DNA of 56,034 nt. Source: Fulvivirga sp. M361 (GTDB lineage: Bacteria; Bacteroidota; Bacteroidia; Cytophagales; Cyclobacteriaceae). The notes beneath the pieces are model-generated. The model saw only the letters and a program-made list of their open reading frames with translations. It was not told where the DNA came from and did no database searches. The DNA lies in NCBI RefSeq assembly GCF_007097395.1, contig NZ_VKDC01000041.1, positions 1-56,034 of the forward strand, written 5' to 3'. Made by a program: the position numbers and the translations under genes. Shown piece by piece: positions 39,892 through 49,081 of the stretch; within the stretch, counting starts at the first letter, position 1; each line of letters starts with the position of its first letter.

Positions 39892-41243
39892 AATTGAAAA
39901 GTAGGTTGAGAAGTGAGAAGGACAACTTTTTTGGTGAGTGAACTGGCAGCGGCAAGTTCTGATACATCAACGGTTGGTACCTGGAGGAAATACGTATGGA
40001 TCTCTTCATCACTGGCGTTTTCGAAATCGTTTTGTAGTTTATTCAACTCAATTTTAACTTCCAGTTTTTTCAGTTTTCCTTTATTCTTTAATTGGTCTCC
40101 GATATCACCGGAGTCTTTAGGCATTGATTCAATGAGACCAGCAAGGAAAATATATTTTGGCAATTCTACCCGGAAGGCCAGGGTAGAATTGTCCAGCCAA
40201 CTTTTACCTCCGGACCAGCCAGCTACATTTGGAGGAAATAAAAGGCGTTGTCCTAACATATTTTGTAAAAAAATGAGGCTTTCCTCTGATTGGATTTTGC
40301 TGTAAGTCATTCGCTGAATACCTACGATCAGTTCTACCGGTGATTTGATCTTTACCCCCAGATGTTCTTTGGCATAAAATCGCTTATGAGTAAATAACGT
40401 CGCCAATCCTGTTTTTATGTCGTAGTCTGAGGCATAAAACGCTTCACCTACTGCCTTGGCCAACACTTTATCGCCCTTATCATTGACAAAATAAGCGACC
40501 CATTTTTCAGCAATGTGCCGGGCAGTAGCTTTATTTTCGAGTAGCATATCCAGGACTTGCTCACCGTTAAAGTTGCCTGTTTTGCCAAAGATTGTCTTTT
40601 CGCCATAGTCGTGCTGATACTTTCTAAAGGTGTATTGGCTGGTTTTATTATTGAAACCCCAACCGGTAAATGCCCTGGCTACTTGCTTAATGTCTTCGTC
40701 TGTATAGCCATTATCCATACCGAGTGTGAACAGTTCCATCACCTCACGTGCAAAATTCTCATTGGGTGACTGCTTTTTGTTTTGTTGATTGTTAAGGTAT
40801 GCGAGCATGGCCGGGTCCTTGGCCACTGCGTGGAGAAGGTCACGAAAGTTGCCGAGTGCATGGGTGCGTAGCGTATTCAAGTAATTTTGAACCGATAACA
40901 AACTGTTGGACCTACACGCAAAATGATCATGCCAGAACAATGTGAGCTTTTCAGCAACCGTATTTTCGCTTTCGACCATCTGCATGATCCACTTTGTGTT
41001 CAGGTTTTTAATAAGAGAACGTCTTATTTTTACCATTTCCTTTTTTTCCTCTTTTGAAGCGGCCATAAAACCTTCATTGCTAAAAGGGATTTCGTCTGTC
41101 ACCTCAATATCAGGTAATTTGGGGTTCAGAATGGAAGAGACTACTCCTTCTATATCTTTCTGCTGTAAGCGAAGGACCTCCTTGTAGCTGGTTCCGAATC
41201 CTGCTCTTAACAATAAATGTTGTACTTCTTCTTGTTTTAACAT
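39885..41243 (-). CDS. DUF1800 protein
   Basis: Typical DUF1800 landmarks: LLLRAGFGTSYKEV, KLTLFWHDHFAC, NFREVMELFTLGM-like NFAREVMELFTLGMDNGYTD, EDIKQVARAFTGWGFN, LLFPPNVAGWSGGKSWLDNS. Length 452 is usual. No signal peptide is visible. It is the first gene of the DUF1800-DUF1501 unit, and its stop codon overlaps the start of the next gene. The 310-bp gap before it separates it from the divergent sigma factor. Confidence 0.92.
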   Translation of the reverse strand: MLKQEEVQHLLLRAGFGTSYKEVLRLQQKDIEGVVSSILNPKLPDIEVTDEIPFSNEGFMAASKEEKKEMVKIRRSLIKNLNTKWIMQMVESENTVAEKLTLFWHDHFACRSNSLLSVQNYLNTLRTHALGNFRDLLHAVAKDPAMLAYLNNQQNKKQSPNENFAREVMELFTLGMDNGYTDEDIKQVARAFTGWGFNNKTSQYTFRKYQHDYGEKTIFGKTGNFNGEQVLDMLLENKATARHIAEKWVAYFVNDKGDKVLAKAVGEAFYASDYDIKTGLATLFTHKRFYAKEHLGVKIKSPVELIVGIQRMTYSKIQSEESLIFLQNMLGQRLLFPPNVAGWSGGKSWLDNSTLAFRVELPKYIFLAGLIESMPKDSGDIGDQLKNKGKLKKLEVKIELNKLQNDFENASDEEIHTYFLQVPTVDVSELAAASSLTKKVVLLTSQPTFQLC

Positions 41244-41553
41244 GTTATTGCGATTTAATACTTGGACTTATACATAACGAAAAGGTTTAAACAGAAAATT
41301 GTGATAAAGAATTTGACGTAAAACCGCTTCATAGCACTGTAACTTCTATAACCAGGTATAATTAAAATTAGTTAGCGTATTATCATAATTTGAAACGTAA
41401 AAGGGCTGTACCTCGTTCGAAAATGAAATAGCGTTTTAAACATTGGTGGGCGATTTCAGGACTTTTCTAACAAAACCGAATGAATAAGTATATTTAGGCA
41501 AGCATACGTTCAGATCAAATGCATTTTCGAGGGTTGTAAAATTAGAATTCGAA
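41244..41553. other. 310-bp divergent intergenic region
   Basis: It must hold promoters for the DUF1800 gene and the sigma factor gene. TATATTTA near 41491 is a possible -7 box for the sigma gene. Nothing else stands out. Confidence 0.45.
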
Positions 41554-42141
41554 TTGAAGATAAGTTTTTACCAGATTAAGGAGGGAGGAGATCATAAAGC
41601 TTTTGAGGAATTCTTTCATGCTTATTACAAACCATTATTTCAGTTGGCATATCAATACCTTAAGGATACAGAAGATGCGGAGGAGCTTGTACAGGATTTC
41701 TTTGTCAACCTTTGGGATAAGCGACAGACCTTGGATATTACTAACCTTAAGGGCTATTGCCTGATATCTATTCGTAATCGTGCGCTAAATCTAAAAAGCA
41801 GATCGGACAAAATGCGTCCCTTTATGGGCTTGGAAGCGTTAGAAGATCATATAGCGGACCAAAAAATAGATACCACCGTTCCCCTGGAGGTACAAGAACT
41901 GTCAGATCTGATCCAGCAAGCTATTTCGCAGCTGCCCGATCGGTGCAGGGCAGTATTTGTTTTATGTAGGCAAGAAATGCTTACGTATGATCAGGTAGCC
42001 AGCCGGTTAGGTATAGGAAAAGAAACGGTCAAATCCCAAATGAAGACCGCGCTTCACCGGATCAGAACTTTTTTATCTGAGCATGGAGAAGGTCTTAGTG
42101 TTGCATTACCTGCCTTTTTCATCTTTTTTAAAAAATTCTAA
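41554..42141 (+). CDS. FecI-like ECF sigma factor (Bacteroidetes family 1)
   Basis: The start codon is probably TTG at 41554 (MKISFYQIKEGGDHKAFEEF). Region 2: FFHAYYKPLFQLAYQYLKDT, EDAEELVQDFFVNLWDKRQT; region 4: AISQLPDRCRAVFVLCRQEM, LTYDQVASRLGIGKETVKSQ, MKTALHRIRTFL. Length 195. It is followed by a FecR anti-sigma gene, an STN-type TonB receptor and a DUF4249 gene on the same strand. It should turn on this receptor operon when the ligand is present. Confidence 0.93.
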   Translation: MKISFYQIKEGGDHKAFEEFFHAYYKPLFQLAYQYLKDTEDAEELVQDFFVNLWDKRQTLDITNLKGYCLISIRNRALNLKSRSDKMRPFMGLEALEDHIADQKIDTTVPLEVQELSDLIQQAISQLPDRCRAVFVLCRQEMLTYDQVASRLGIGKETVKSQMKTALHRIRTFLSEHGEGLSVALPAFFIFFKKF

Positions 42142-42250
42142 TTTCCTTATCCCCCTCACCGGCTTCTGTTTTGTCTTTTAAATAAGGGCCTGGAAAATCT
42201 CTCTTTAGAGAAGTATAGTTTTTATGACCAGGACAGATGATGACTAAAAA

Positions 42251-43240
42251 ATGGAAGAAGAAATAGTATTTAGGTACCTCAATGGAAACAGCTCTGCCAG
42301 AGAGAACGAAGAAATTGAGCGTTGGCTTCTGGAAGATGATGAGAACGTGAAAACATTTGACTATTGGAAGGAAGTATGGATAAACTCTTCACAGGAAGAC
42401 ATGCCCGAGCCGGACACAGCGATAGCATGGCAGAAAACTAAGACAAGAATAAATGAAGCAGGGAGGTTGACAACCGATGCTAAAGTATTCTCATTGTATC
42501 GGTATTTCAAATATGCCGCTGCCCTTTTATTTGCAGTTGGGGTCATTTGGATAATGATCCAAAAAGAAAGCAGTCTGGAGACCTGGCAGACGGAAGACCA
42601 GATTGCACACCGCATACTACCCGATGGTTCGGAGGTATGGTTACATAGAAATAGCCAGTTGAAACTACCAACGTCTTTTTCCGATGATAGTCGAAATGTC
42701 GAATTACAAGGTACGGCCTTCTTCAAGGTCACTAAAAATCCTGATAAGCCTTTTATTATACATAATGAGGAAACCGAGGTGAAAGTGTTAGGTACCGCAT
42801 TTATGGTAGAAACGAATGAGCAAAAAGAAGTGGTAATTGTTGAATCGGGTAAAGTGGCCTTTTATTCCCGTCAGAACAATGAACATAAGGTTATTTTAAC
42901 AGCTCACAAACAAGCTAGTTATAATACAGAAGCCCGAAAGCTCAGCCAGGTGCAACAAAATGACCCTAACCGCTTTGCATGGAAGACGAGGCAACTGGTT
43001 TTTGCAGAAACGCCATTGCATGAAGTAATGGAAAGTTTGGAAGATGTCTATGGTATACATATAGAACAAGATGTTGCGTCAGGAATATCAGGCCCAGACT
43101 GCAAGCTTACCACGACAATTGACCAGGAACCACTGGAACATATCCTGGAAACTTTAGAGTCATTGTTTGATATTCAGATTGAAAAGAAACTTCAAAATAG
43201 ATATCTGCTTAAAGGAGAAGGGTGCGCTCAGGAGAACTGA
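42251..43240 (+). CDS. FecR-family anti-sigma factor
   Basis: The N-terminal cytoplasmic part (about 80 residues, ARENEEIERWLLEDDENVKT) binds the sigma factor. One membrane span follows (KYAAALLFAVGVIWIMIQ), then the periplasmic FecR domain (HRILPDGSEVWLHRNSQLKL, NVELQGTAFFKVTKNPDKPF, VLGTAFMVETNEQKEVVIVE) and a C-terminal DUF4974 domain (FAETPLHEVMESLEDVYGIH). Length 329. It links receptor state to the sigma factor encoded 110 bp upstream. Confidence 0.95.
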   Translation: MEEEIVFRYLNGNSSARENEEIERWLLEDDENVKTFDYWKEVWINSSQEDMPEPDTAIAWQKTKTRINEAGRLTTDAKVFSLYRYFKYAAALLFAVGVIWIMIQKESSLETWQTEDQIAHRILPDGSEVWLHRNSQLKLPTSFSDDSRNVELQGTAFFKVTKNPDKPFIIHNEETEVKVLGTAFMVETNEQKEVVIVESGKVAFYSRQNNEHKVILTAHKQASYNTEARKLSQVQQNDPNRFAWKTRQLVFAETPLHEVMESLEDVYGIHIEQDVASGISGPDCKLTTTIDQEPLEHILETLESLFDIQIEKKLQNRYLLKGEGCAQEN

Positions 43241-43285
43241 GTAACCGCCGTCAATCATTAGTTTTTAATAGAATTATTACTCAAA

Positions 43286-45895
43286 ATGAATATAAAATAT
43301 ATCATCATAGGAATAGTATGCTTGTTGCAAAGTGCAGGTATTGCTTTTGCACAGCCGTCGTTTCCGGCGTTGGAAAGAAGAATAAGCATTGAAGTTCATG
43401 AAAAGACGTTGCAGGAAGTATTGACTCAAATTCAGGAATCAGGAGAATTTCAATTTGCCTATCGATATGGGGCGTGGGTGGAAGAAAAAGTATCTGTAAG
43501 TGCTAAAGATGAGACTGTCCGGGAAGTGCTCGTTCGGCTATTGAAAAATAAAGGGCTGACTTTTTCCGATAAAGGCCAAAACAGGATTTTGATTTTACGG
43601 AAAGAAAAAGAAAGGAGTTCCAAAACAACAACTTTCAGTGGTTATGTTAAAGATGAAAGCTCCGGCGAATCTTTGATCGGTTGTGTTATTCTCATCAAAG
43701 GCAGTCAGGGGAAAGGTGCTGTGACTAATGCTTATGGCTTTTTTTCCATTACGCTACCCGCCGGTTTGTATGAATTTCAAGTCAGCTATATTGGCTACCA
43801 GACTCAGTTCATTACACGGCAATTAGAGGAAAGTATGTCAAACGTCATTTTGTTAAAACCATTGTCAGAACAGCTGGAAGAAGTAGTGGTTACGGGATCA
43901 CTTGAAGAAGACCTTTATTCTATAAAGTCACTGGGAAAAGAAAATATCGCTATATCGAGGCTGGATGAATTCCCTGCACTGGCCGGTGAACCGGATGTAA
44001 TAAAGCTGGTTCATGAAGTACCCGGAGTACAAACAGCCGGAGAGGGCTCTACGGAATTTTATGTCAGAGGAGGAAATCTTGATCAAAATCTCATCCTGCT
44101 TGACGAGGCCATAGTATATAACCCCACCCATCTTTTGGGCTTCTTTTCCGTGTTCAATCCCGATGCCATCAAACACGTGGAATTCTACAAAGGCCCCTTT
44201 CCTATACAATATGGAGGCCGTCTCTCTTCAGTCATGGATGTTAGAATGAAGGAAGGAAACAAAGAAAAGTTTTCAGGTTCCGGAGGCATAGGATTATTGT
44301 CCAGTCGATTGACGTTAGAAGGGCCTTTGAAAAAGGAGAAGAGCTCTTTTATTTTTTCTGCCAGACGCACTTATCCCGACCTTATATTGAGAGCGCTCCC
44401 GGATGACGGGGGAAACAAGATGAATTTTACTGACCTTACGGCTAAGATCAATACTCAAATCGGTAAGTATGATCAGTTGTACTTGTCAGGATACATTGGG
44501 AAGGATGTCTTTCGTTTTTTTGATCAATTTGAAAATGAGTGGGGTAATACCACGGGAACGCTCCGGTGGAACCACGTATTCTCACCACGGCTATTTTCTA
44601 ATTTCACCGTTTCCGGAAGTCAATACCGCTATTTTATCAGTAATATCATTACAGGACAGGAGACATTCAATTGGGAATCCGGCATTACCGACTGGCAGGC
44701 AAAAGCAGATTTTTCATGGTTTCCCAGGTCCAATCACGAAATTCGTTTTGGTATTCAATCCATACACCATAAGGTCGAGCCAGGTGAAGAGGGTACAAAT
44801 AAGATTGCATCCATTGAAGCTAAAAAGAACCTCGAATCAGCAGCTTACATAGGCCATTATTGGAATATTAGTCCCCGGTTTTCCCTGGATTATGGGTTAA
44901 GATATAACCTTTTCAACAGCTATGGGCCACAGACGGTGATCAACTTTGATGAAAATAATACTCCCCTGGATACAACCCTACATCGGGCAGGTGAACTATA
45001 CCAAACGTATGAAGGCCTGGAGCCACGTATAGGACTTAGCTACCAGTTAATGCCCTCAGTAGTATTGAAAATGGGTTATCAGCGCAATTATCAGTTCATT
45101 CAACAAATTAGAAATTCCGTCACCTCTTTTAATGCCTTTTTTATTTGGCTGCCATCAGGGCCATCTCTCAAACCGCAATTTAGTGATCAGATCTCATGGG
45201 GAGTTTTTAAAGTATTTTCTTCCAGAAAGCTGTCTTTAAATTTAGAAGGTTACTATAAAAAACTGCATCGGCAAATTGGTTATCCGGATCATGCACAGCT
45301 TCTGCAAAACCCCAATGTTGAGAGCTTGCTAAGATTTGGTGACGGAACCTCTTACGGTATAGAGCTCTCATTACATAAAGAAACGAAGAAGTTTTCTTCA
45401 ACACTTGCTTACACTTATTCTAAAACAGAATTAAAAATACCGGAGATTAATAATGGAGTGGCATTTCCAGCCTACTATGATCAACCCCACAGCATTTCAT
45501 TTGTTACTAACTACCAATTAAGTGAACGGCTATCTTTAAGCAGTAACTGGGTTTACCAGACGGGAAGACCAGTGACATTGCCAGCCGGCAGTTACCGTGT
45601 TGGAGAAAGTACCATTCCTGTTTATGAGAGAAGGTATGGTGAGCGATTACCGGACTACCATCGTTTAGATGTTTCTGCAAAATGGAAAGGTAAAATGAGA
45701 ACAGACAGGAGATGGGAGTCTTTTTGGTTGTTTTCATTGACTAATCTCTATTTCCGCAAAAATGCTCTGAGTATTGATTTTATGCCAGTCAGGGATCGGG
45801 CAACTGGGAATGTTCCAGACAGAACTGACGTACGACCTATCAAAACATTCATTTTCGGACTCATTCCTTCTCTTTCATACAACTTTAAATTCTAG
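43286..45895 (+). CDS. TonB-dependent receptor with STN and carboxypeptidase-like domains
   Basis: A signal peptide (IVCLLQSAGIAFAQ) is followed by a secretin/TonB short domain (about 30-100, ISIEVHEKTLQEVLTQIQES), which contacts FecR. A carboxypeptidase-D-like regulatory domain follows (about 112-200, FSGYVKDESSGESLIGCVIL), then the plug (VHEVPGVQTAGEGSTEFYVR, GGNLDQNLILLDEAIVYNPT) and a large barrel ending YNFKF. Length 869. This is the outer-membrane uptake step of the locus; the ligand is unknown. The downstream DUF4249 gene starts 2 bp later. Confidence 0.95.
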   Translation: MNIKYIIIGIVCLLQSAGIAFAQPSFPALERRISIEVHEKTLQEVLTQIQESGEFQFAYRYGAWVEEKVSVSAKDETVREVLVRLLKNKGLTFSDKGQNRILILRKEKERSSKTTTFSGYVKDESSGESLIGCVILIKGSQGKGAVTNAYGFFSITLPAGLYEFQVSYIGYQTQFITRQLEESMSNVILLKPLSEQLEEVVVTGSLEEDLYSIKSLGKENIAISRLDEFPALAGEPDVIKLVHEVPGVQTAGEGSTEFYVRGGNLDQNLILLDEAIVYNPTHLLGFFSVFNPDAIKHVEFYKGPFPIQYGGRLSSVMDVRMKEGNKEKFSGSGGIGLLSSRLTLEGPLKKEKSSFIFSARRTYPDLILRALPDDGGNKMNFTDLTAKINTQIGKYDQLYLSGYIGKDVFRFFDQFENEWGNTTGTLRWNHVFSPRLFSNFTVSGSQYRYFISNIITGQETFNWESGITDWQAKADFSWFPRSNHEIRFGIQSIHHKVEPGEEGTNKIASIEAKKNLESAAYIGHYWNISPRFSLDYGLRYNLFNSYGPQTVINFDENNTPLDTTLHRAGELYQTYEGLEPRIGLSYQLMPSVVLKMGYQRNYQFIQQIRNSVTSFNAFFIWLPSGPSLKPQFSDQISWGVFKVFSSRKLSLNLEGYYKKLHRQIGYPDHAQLLQNPNVESLLRFGDGTSYGIELSLHKETKKFSSTLAYTYSKTELKIPEINNGVAFPAYYDQPHSISFVTNYQLSERLSLSSNWVYQTGRPVTLPAGSYRVGESTIPVYERRYGERLPDYHRLDVSAKWKGKMRTDRRWESFWLFSLTNLYFRKNALSIDFMPVRDRATGNVPDRTDVRPIKTFIFGLIPSLSYNFKF

Positions 45896-45897
45896 AA

Positions 45898-46782
45898 ATG
45901 ATGAATGCTAAAGCTACTAACATACCGTTAAGGATCTGTAAACTTATCATCAAACTATGTTTTATTTTCATAGTCTTCATTACTTTGGCTTGTCAGGAAA
46001 TTGTAGATCTGGAAGTGGAGACTTCCGCCCCCCTTCTGGTGGTAGATGGCCTGATAACGACCGAACGGAAACAACATGAGGTCCGGTTAGGACAAACGGC
46101 AGATTATGGATTAAAGGAATACCCACCTGCTACTAATGCCTTTGTTACCATCTCAGACGAAAACAATACGTTTCAAATGTCAGAAATAAGTGATGGCGTT
46201 TACATAACTGATGATAGTATTGCGGGGGAGGTGGGAAAGGTCTATACCTTACGAATAGCATGGAGCGGCAATGTCTATCAGGCTATGGATACCTTACCGG
46301 AAGTAACGGATTTTGAACCTATCTTTTTTGGAGAAGGTTTTCCGAATGAAGACTTTGAGTTTCGCAGGCACCAATTCGGTTTTTCAGAAGCCAACCGCTG
46401 GGAGCAATGGGTAACACGCACAGAGCCACTGCCCGGTAATGTAAATCCCAGTTCTCTCGGTCAGCAAATAGGGGTGAGTTTTGATATTGACAACGGATAT
46501 GTCTTTAACTGGTTTACCCATCCTAAAATTGAAGTAAGCGGAGTCTTCCAATTCGAAGAGACGCATTTTTATGGTTTTCGCGGGGGTAATCGGGTTGCGC
46601 AGCGTAAGTTTTCTTTATCGGACCAGCACTATGCTTTTTGGAGAACAGTTTTCCTGGAAACAGAATGGCGAGGAAGTCTTTTTGATACTGAACCGACTAA
46701 TGTTATTACTAATGTCAGTAATGGTGCCGTTGGTTTTTTCGGTGCCAGCGCAGTAATTGAAAAGACGTGGATGTTAAATTAA
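45898..46782 (+). CDS. DUF4249 lipoprotein
   Basis: The signal ends VFITLACQE, a lipobox. APLLVVDGLITTERKQHEVR and AWSGNVYQAMDTLP are the DUF4249 pattern found in lipoproteins paired with TonB receptors. Length 294, one of the smaller examples. The start ATG at 45898 overlaps the end of the receptor gene almost directly, so the two should be co-translated. It may bind or guide the substrate on the surface. The locus end is at about 46782. Confidence 0.85.
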   Translation: MMNAKATNIPLRICKLIIKLCFIFIVFITLACQEIVDLEVETSAPLLVVDGLITTERKQHEVRLGQTADYGLKEYPPATNAFVTISDENNTFQMSEISDGVYITDDSIAGEVGKVYTLRIAWSGNVYQAMDTLPEVTDFEPIFFGEGFPNEDFEFRRHQFGFSEANRWEQWVTRTEPLPGNVNPSSLGQQIGVSFDIDNGYVFNWFTHPKIEVSGVFQFEETHFYGFRGGNRVAQRKFSLSDQHYAFWRTVFLETEWRGSLFDTEPTNVITNVSNGAVGFFGASAVIEKTWMLN

Positions 46783-46868
46783 TGGACCCTTAGAAATACT
46801 TCACTGGGAAAACCCCTCCTGTGAAAATCTAAAATGCCAGGACCGGTCCTCTACCTGTTCCCAAGTGT

Positions 46869-48239
46869 TTAAGAGTCATTACCTATGTTGTACCAATCTA
46901 TATTTCTCGACATATACATGATGAAACCAAGTATAACAAATAGCGCTACACTGCCTATAAGAAGTGAATAATCCTGGAGTTGGATAATGATATAAATAAA
47001 GCCGTACAACATTACCAGAAGTCCCGCAAGCACTTTGGTGAGGAGGCTGTTTTTAAAAATAAAGTAAGAGTAGGACGTTATTAATACAACAATGGAAATA
47101 CTGCCTGTAAAGTATGCCAGGTAAAATGACATGTGTTCTGACAGTGCTATGAGTAAAGTGAAAAAGAGGCAAAGGGCCAGTCCGATAATCAGGTATTGGA
47201 TGGGGTGAATGCGGATACTTGTTTTGATCTGTGAGAAAAAGTAAATCAAAAATGTTAATGAAATGATCATAACGGCATATTTGACCGACCTTGTACTCTT
47301 CCTGTATTGGTCCACAGGCATGATCAATCTGACCCCAAAATCGGATGGACGTACCTGTATGCCACCTGTAAACTGTTGTGGATAATTTCGATTCAGGTGG
47401 AGCACTTTCCAGTGAGCGTTGAACCCCTCTTGTGTAACCTCACGTGTGTCCGGAAGAAATGCCCCGTCAAAGCTCGGTTCCGCCCAGTTAGATTGAATAT
47501 CAACTATCGTGGTTTTGCCTAGTGGTGTGAAGCTTAGCCCTTTACTTCCGTTGAACTCGAGGGTCAACTCGAAAGGGTAGCTGCTGGTTACGCTGTCTGT
47601 CAGGACATTTGCGCTGATCCCGGATTGAACGACGTCATTACTTTTAAGGCCAGGTTCAAAGTAGACCTTTTCTTTAAGCCAGTTCAATTGGACCTCATTT
47701 TGAATACTTCTAAGGTCACTCAAGCCTAATGAGATAGTTGCTTTGTCCCAGGTGGCATTAGATGCTTCTATATTAAGTTTTTTGAAATTGGGTTTTTCAA
47801 AAGTTCCTGAGATTTTTAGGGTACTGTTATAAACCACTACTTCATAAATGCCTCTATACCGCTTTTCAGGGCTAATATTGCCACTTATATTAAGTTGGTC
47901 CGGTAAAAAATGTGCGACTTGTTTTTTCTTGATCAGCTTTTCTGAGCCGTCATCATTTTTGACGGTGTTATAAGTATAATATGGCACGCTTAATATGAGC
48001 CCTGTTAAGGTTTGTTCTGTACCCCATTTACTACTTACCTCTTCAATAGCGTTTTGTTGATATTGTTGGCGTTCATATATGAGGTCTTCCACCATTGAGA
48101 CGGGAATTAATAATATCAACACCAAAAAACCAATGATGAATATTTTTAATCCGATGGAGGTCCTTGTCCAATGATTGAGTCTGTCAAAAAAAGATCTGTT
48201 CTCGTTCATAGCTTCATGATAGAGTTCGTCCAATGGCAA
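46869..48239 (-). CDS. creD: CreD-family inner-membrane protein
   Basis: CreD landmarks are present: GLKIFIIGFLVLILLIPVSM at the N-terminus, then a large periplasmic region with WGTEQTLTGLILSVPYYTY, HFLPDQLNISGNISPEKRYR, GIYEVVVYNSTLKISG. The C-terminal half holds five or six helices (VMIISLTFLIYFFSQI, IGLALCLFFTLLIALSEHM, VLAGLLVMLYGFIYII). The motif ALSEHMSFYLAYF is conserved in the family. E. coli CreD relates to envelope stress and colicin response. Length 456 is normal. It ends convergently with the DUF4249 gene. Confidence 0.85.
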   Translation of the reverse strand: MPLDELYHEAMNENRSFFDRLNHWTRTSIGLKIFIIGFLVLILLIPVSMVEDLIYERQQYQQNAIEEVSSKWGTEQTLTGLILSVPYYTYNTVKNDDGSEKLIKKKQVAHFLPDQLNISGNISPEKRYRGIYEVVVYNSTLKISGTFEKPNFKKLNIEASNATWDKATISLGLSDLRSIQNEVQLNWLKEKVYFEPGLKSNDVVQSGISANVLTDSVTSSYPFELTLEFNGSKGLSFTPLGKTTIVDIQSNWAEPSFDGAFLPDTREVTQEGFNAHWKVLHLNRNYPQQFTGGIQVRPSDFGVRLIMPVDQYRKSTRSVKYAVMIISLTFLIYFFSQIKTSIRIHPIQYLIIGLALCLFFTLLIALSEHMSFYLAYFTGSISIVVLITSYSYFIFKNSLLTKVLAGLLVMLYGFIYIIIQLQDYSLLIGSVALFVILGFIMYMSRNIDWYNIGNDS

Positions 48240-48349
48240 GTTATCATAAAATTTAATGAAGAACAGTCATTTTAAGTGTTTGCAGGTATGTATTTGAAAA
48301 ATATCATGAACCCGTTGGGGCTGGGTCAATGAAATGCATAAGAAATGGA

Positions 48350-48574
48350 TCATCCAACTTTATTGTATTGTTTTGATAAGACACCGGCAGACTTGACCAT
48401 AGAAGAGTAACAGTGAGGGCATGCGATTAACGTCTTAGGTTGATGGAGATGAACAATGGAGGAAAGGCAGGTATGGCAAAATGTATAGTTGCAAGCTTTA
48501 CATTTCCAGATTTTTTGATTTTTCCGACTCTCTGCTGCCCCACAGCTTGGGCAGCAAGCATAATTCTTTAGCAT
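48350..48574 (-). CDS. Eight-cysteine mini-protein, copy 2
   Basis: A 74-residue paralogue of the protein at 37151-37372: MLKNYACCPSCGAAESRKNQ, KIWKCKACNYTFCHTC, then ACPHCYSSMVKS. Cys spacing CPSC, CKAC, CHTC (with FCHTC in place of CCKSC) and CPHC matches copy 1. The proteins share roughly half their residues, but the neighbouring DNA is not alike. Zinc binding is inferred from the spacing; function is unknown. Confidence 0.65.
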   Translation of the reverse strand: MLKNYACCPSCGAAESRKNQKIWKCKACNYTFCHTCLSSIVHLHQPKTLIACPHCYSSMVKSAGVLSKQYNKVG

Positions 48575-49053
48575 TGAGGAGGTATTTAGGAGTACTATTG
48601 GTTTTTACTACCAATATATTCCTGTAAAAGGTACTCATGTAACCTGCTGTTAATGCTTTTGATTGGTCAAGATGCAAAATAAAGGTGTTCCAGTTACTTG
48701 TTTGAAATAGTATTTATCTGATTGTTAAGGGCTAACTATTGATTCTGCTCAAGAATGATACTTGTTTGCCGAGAGAGAAAAAATATATCAACAGTGATTT
48801 TTACCTAAAACATAGCTGATCCTGACCTTACGTTATCTGTGATGTTATCAGATAACCCGATAAGGCTCTTGTGCATATAATGGTGTGTTGCCAGTTATAT
48901 ATTTATGTTAAAACAGTCTGATCGGAACTCTGGAGTTTTCTTTTTTAATAACACCTCTATTGGCATATTAAATGTACATCTATCAGATGCCATTAAAGTG
49001 CCACAAGTATTTCATACCATTGGAAGTGAAATTAGTTGGAAGAATTTTGTCGA
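48575..49053. other. 479-bp gap with a hairpin and a short open frame
   Basis: The gap separates the eight-cysteine gene from the glycosyltransferase gene. It holds the inverted repeat at 48826-48865 and most of the short ORF at 48905-49081. Otherwise I see nothing. Confidence 0.5.
48826..48865. repeat. Inverted repeat in the 48.6-49.0 kb gap
   Basis: GTTATCTG and CAGATAAC pair perfectly around 9 nt; outer CCTTA and TAAGG also pair. It could be an operator or part of a terminator; there is no T-run. Confidence 0.45.
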
Positions 49054-49081
49054 TCACGAATGGACCAATTCGTTGAAGTGA
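48905..49081 (+). other. Possible small ORF or gene remnant, 58 codons
   Basis: ATG at 48905 to TGA at 49079-49081. It reads FFFNNTSIGILNVHLSDAIK, VPQVFHTIGSEISWKNFVDH, EWTNSLK. The composition looks protein-like, but no family is recognised. It overlaps the 3' end of the glycosyltransferase gene on the other strand by 28 bp. It may be the tail of a decayed gene. Confidence 0.3.

Noticed and set aside
37080-48790. Shared TAAGGGCTAACTAT near 37085 and 48728 as a mobile-element border of the eight-cysteine genes
   Set aside because: One copy lies downstream and the other upstream of its gene, and similarity stops after 14 bp.
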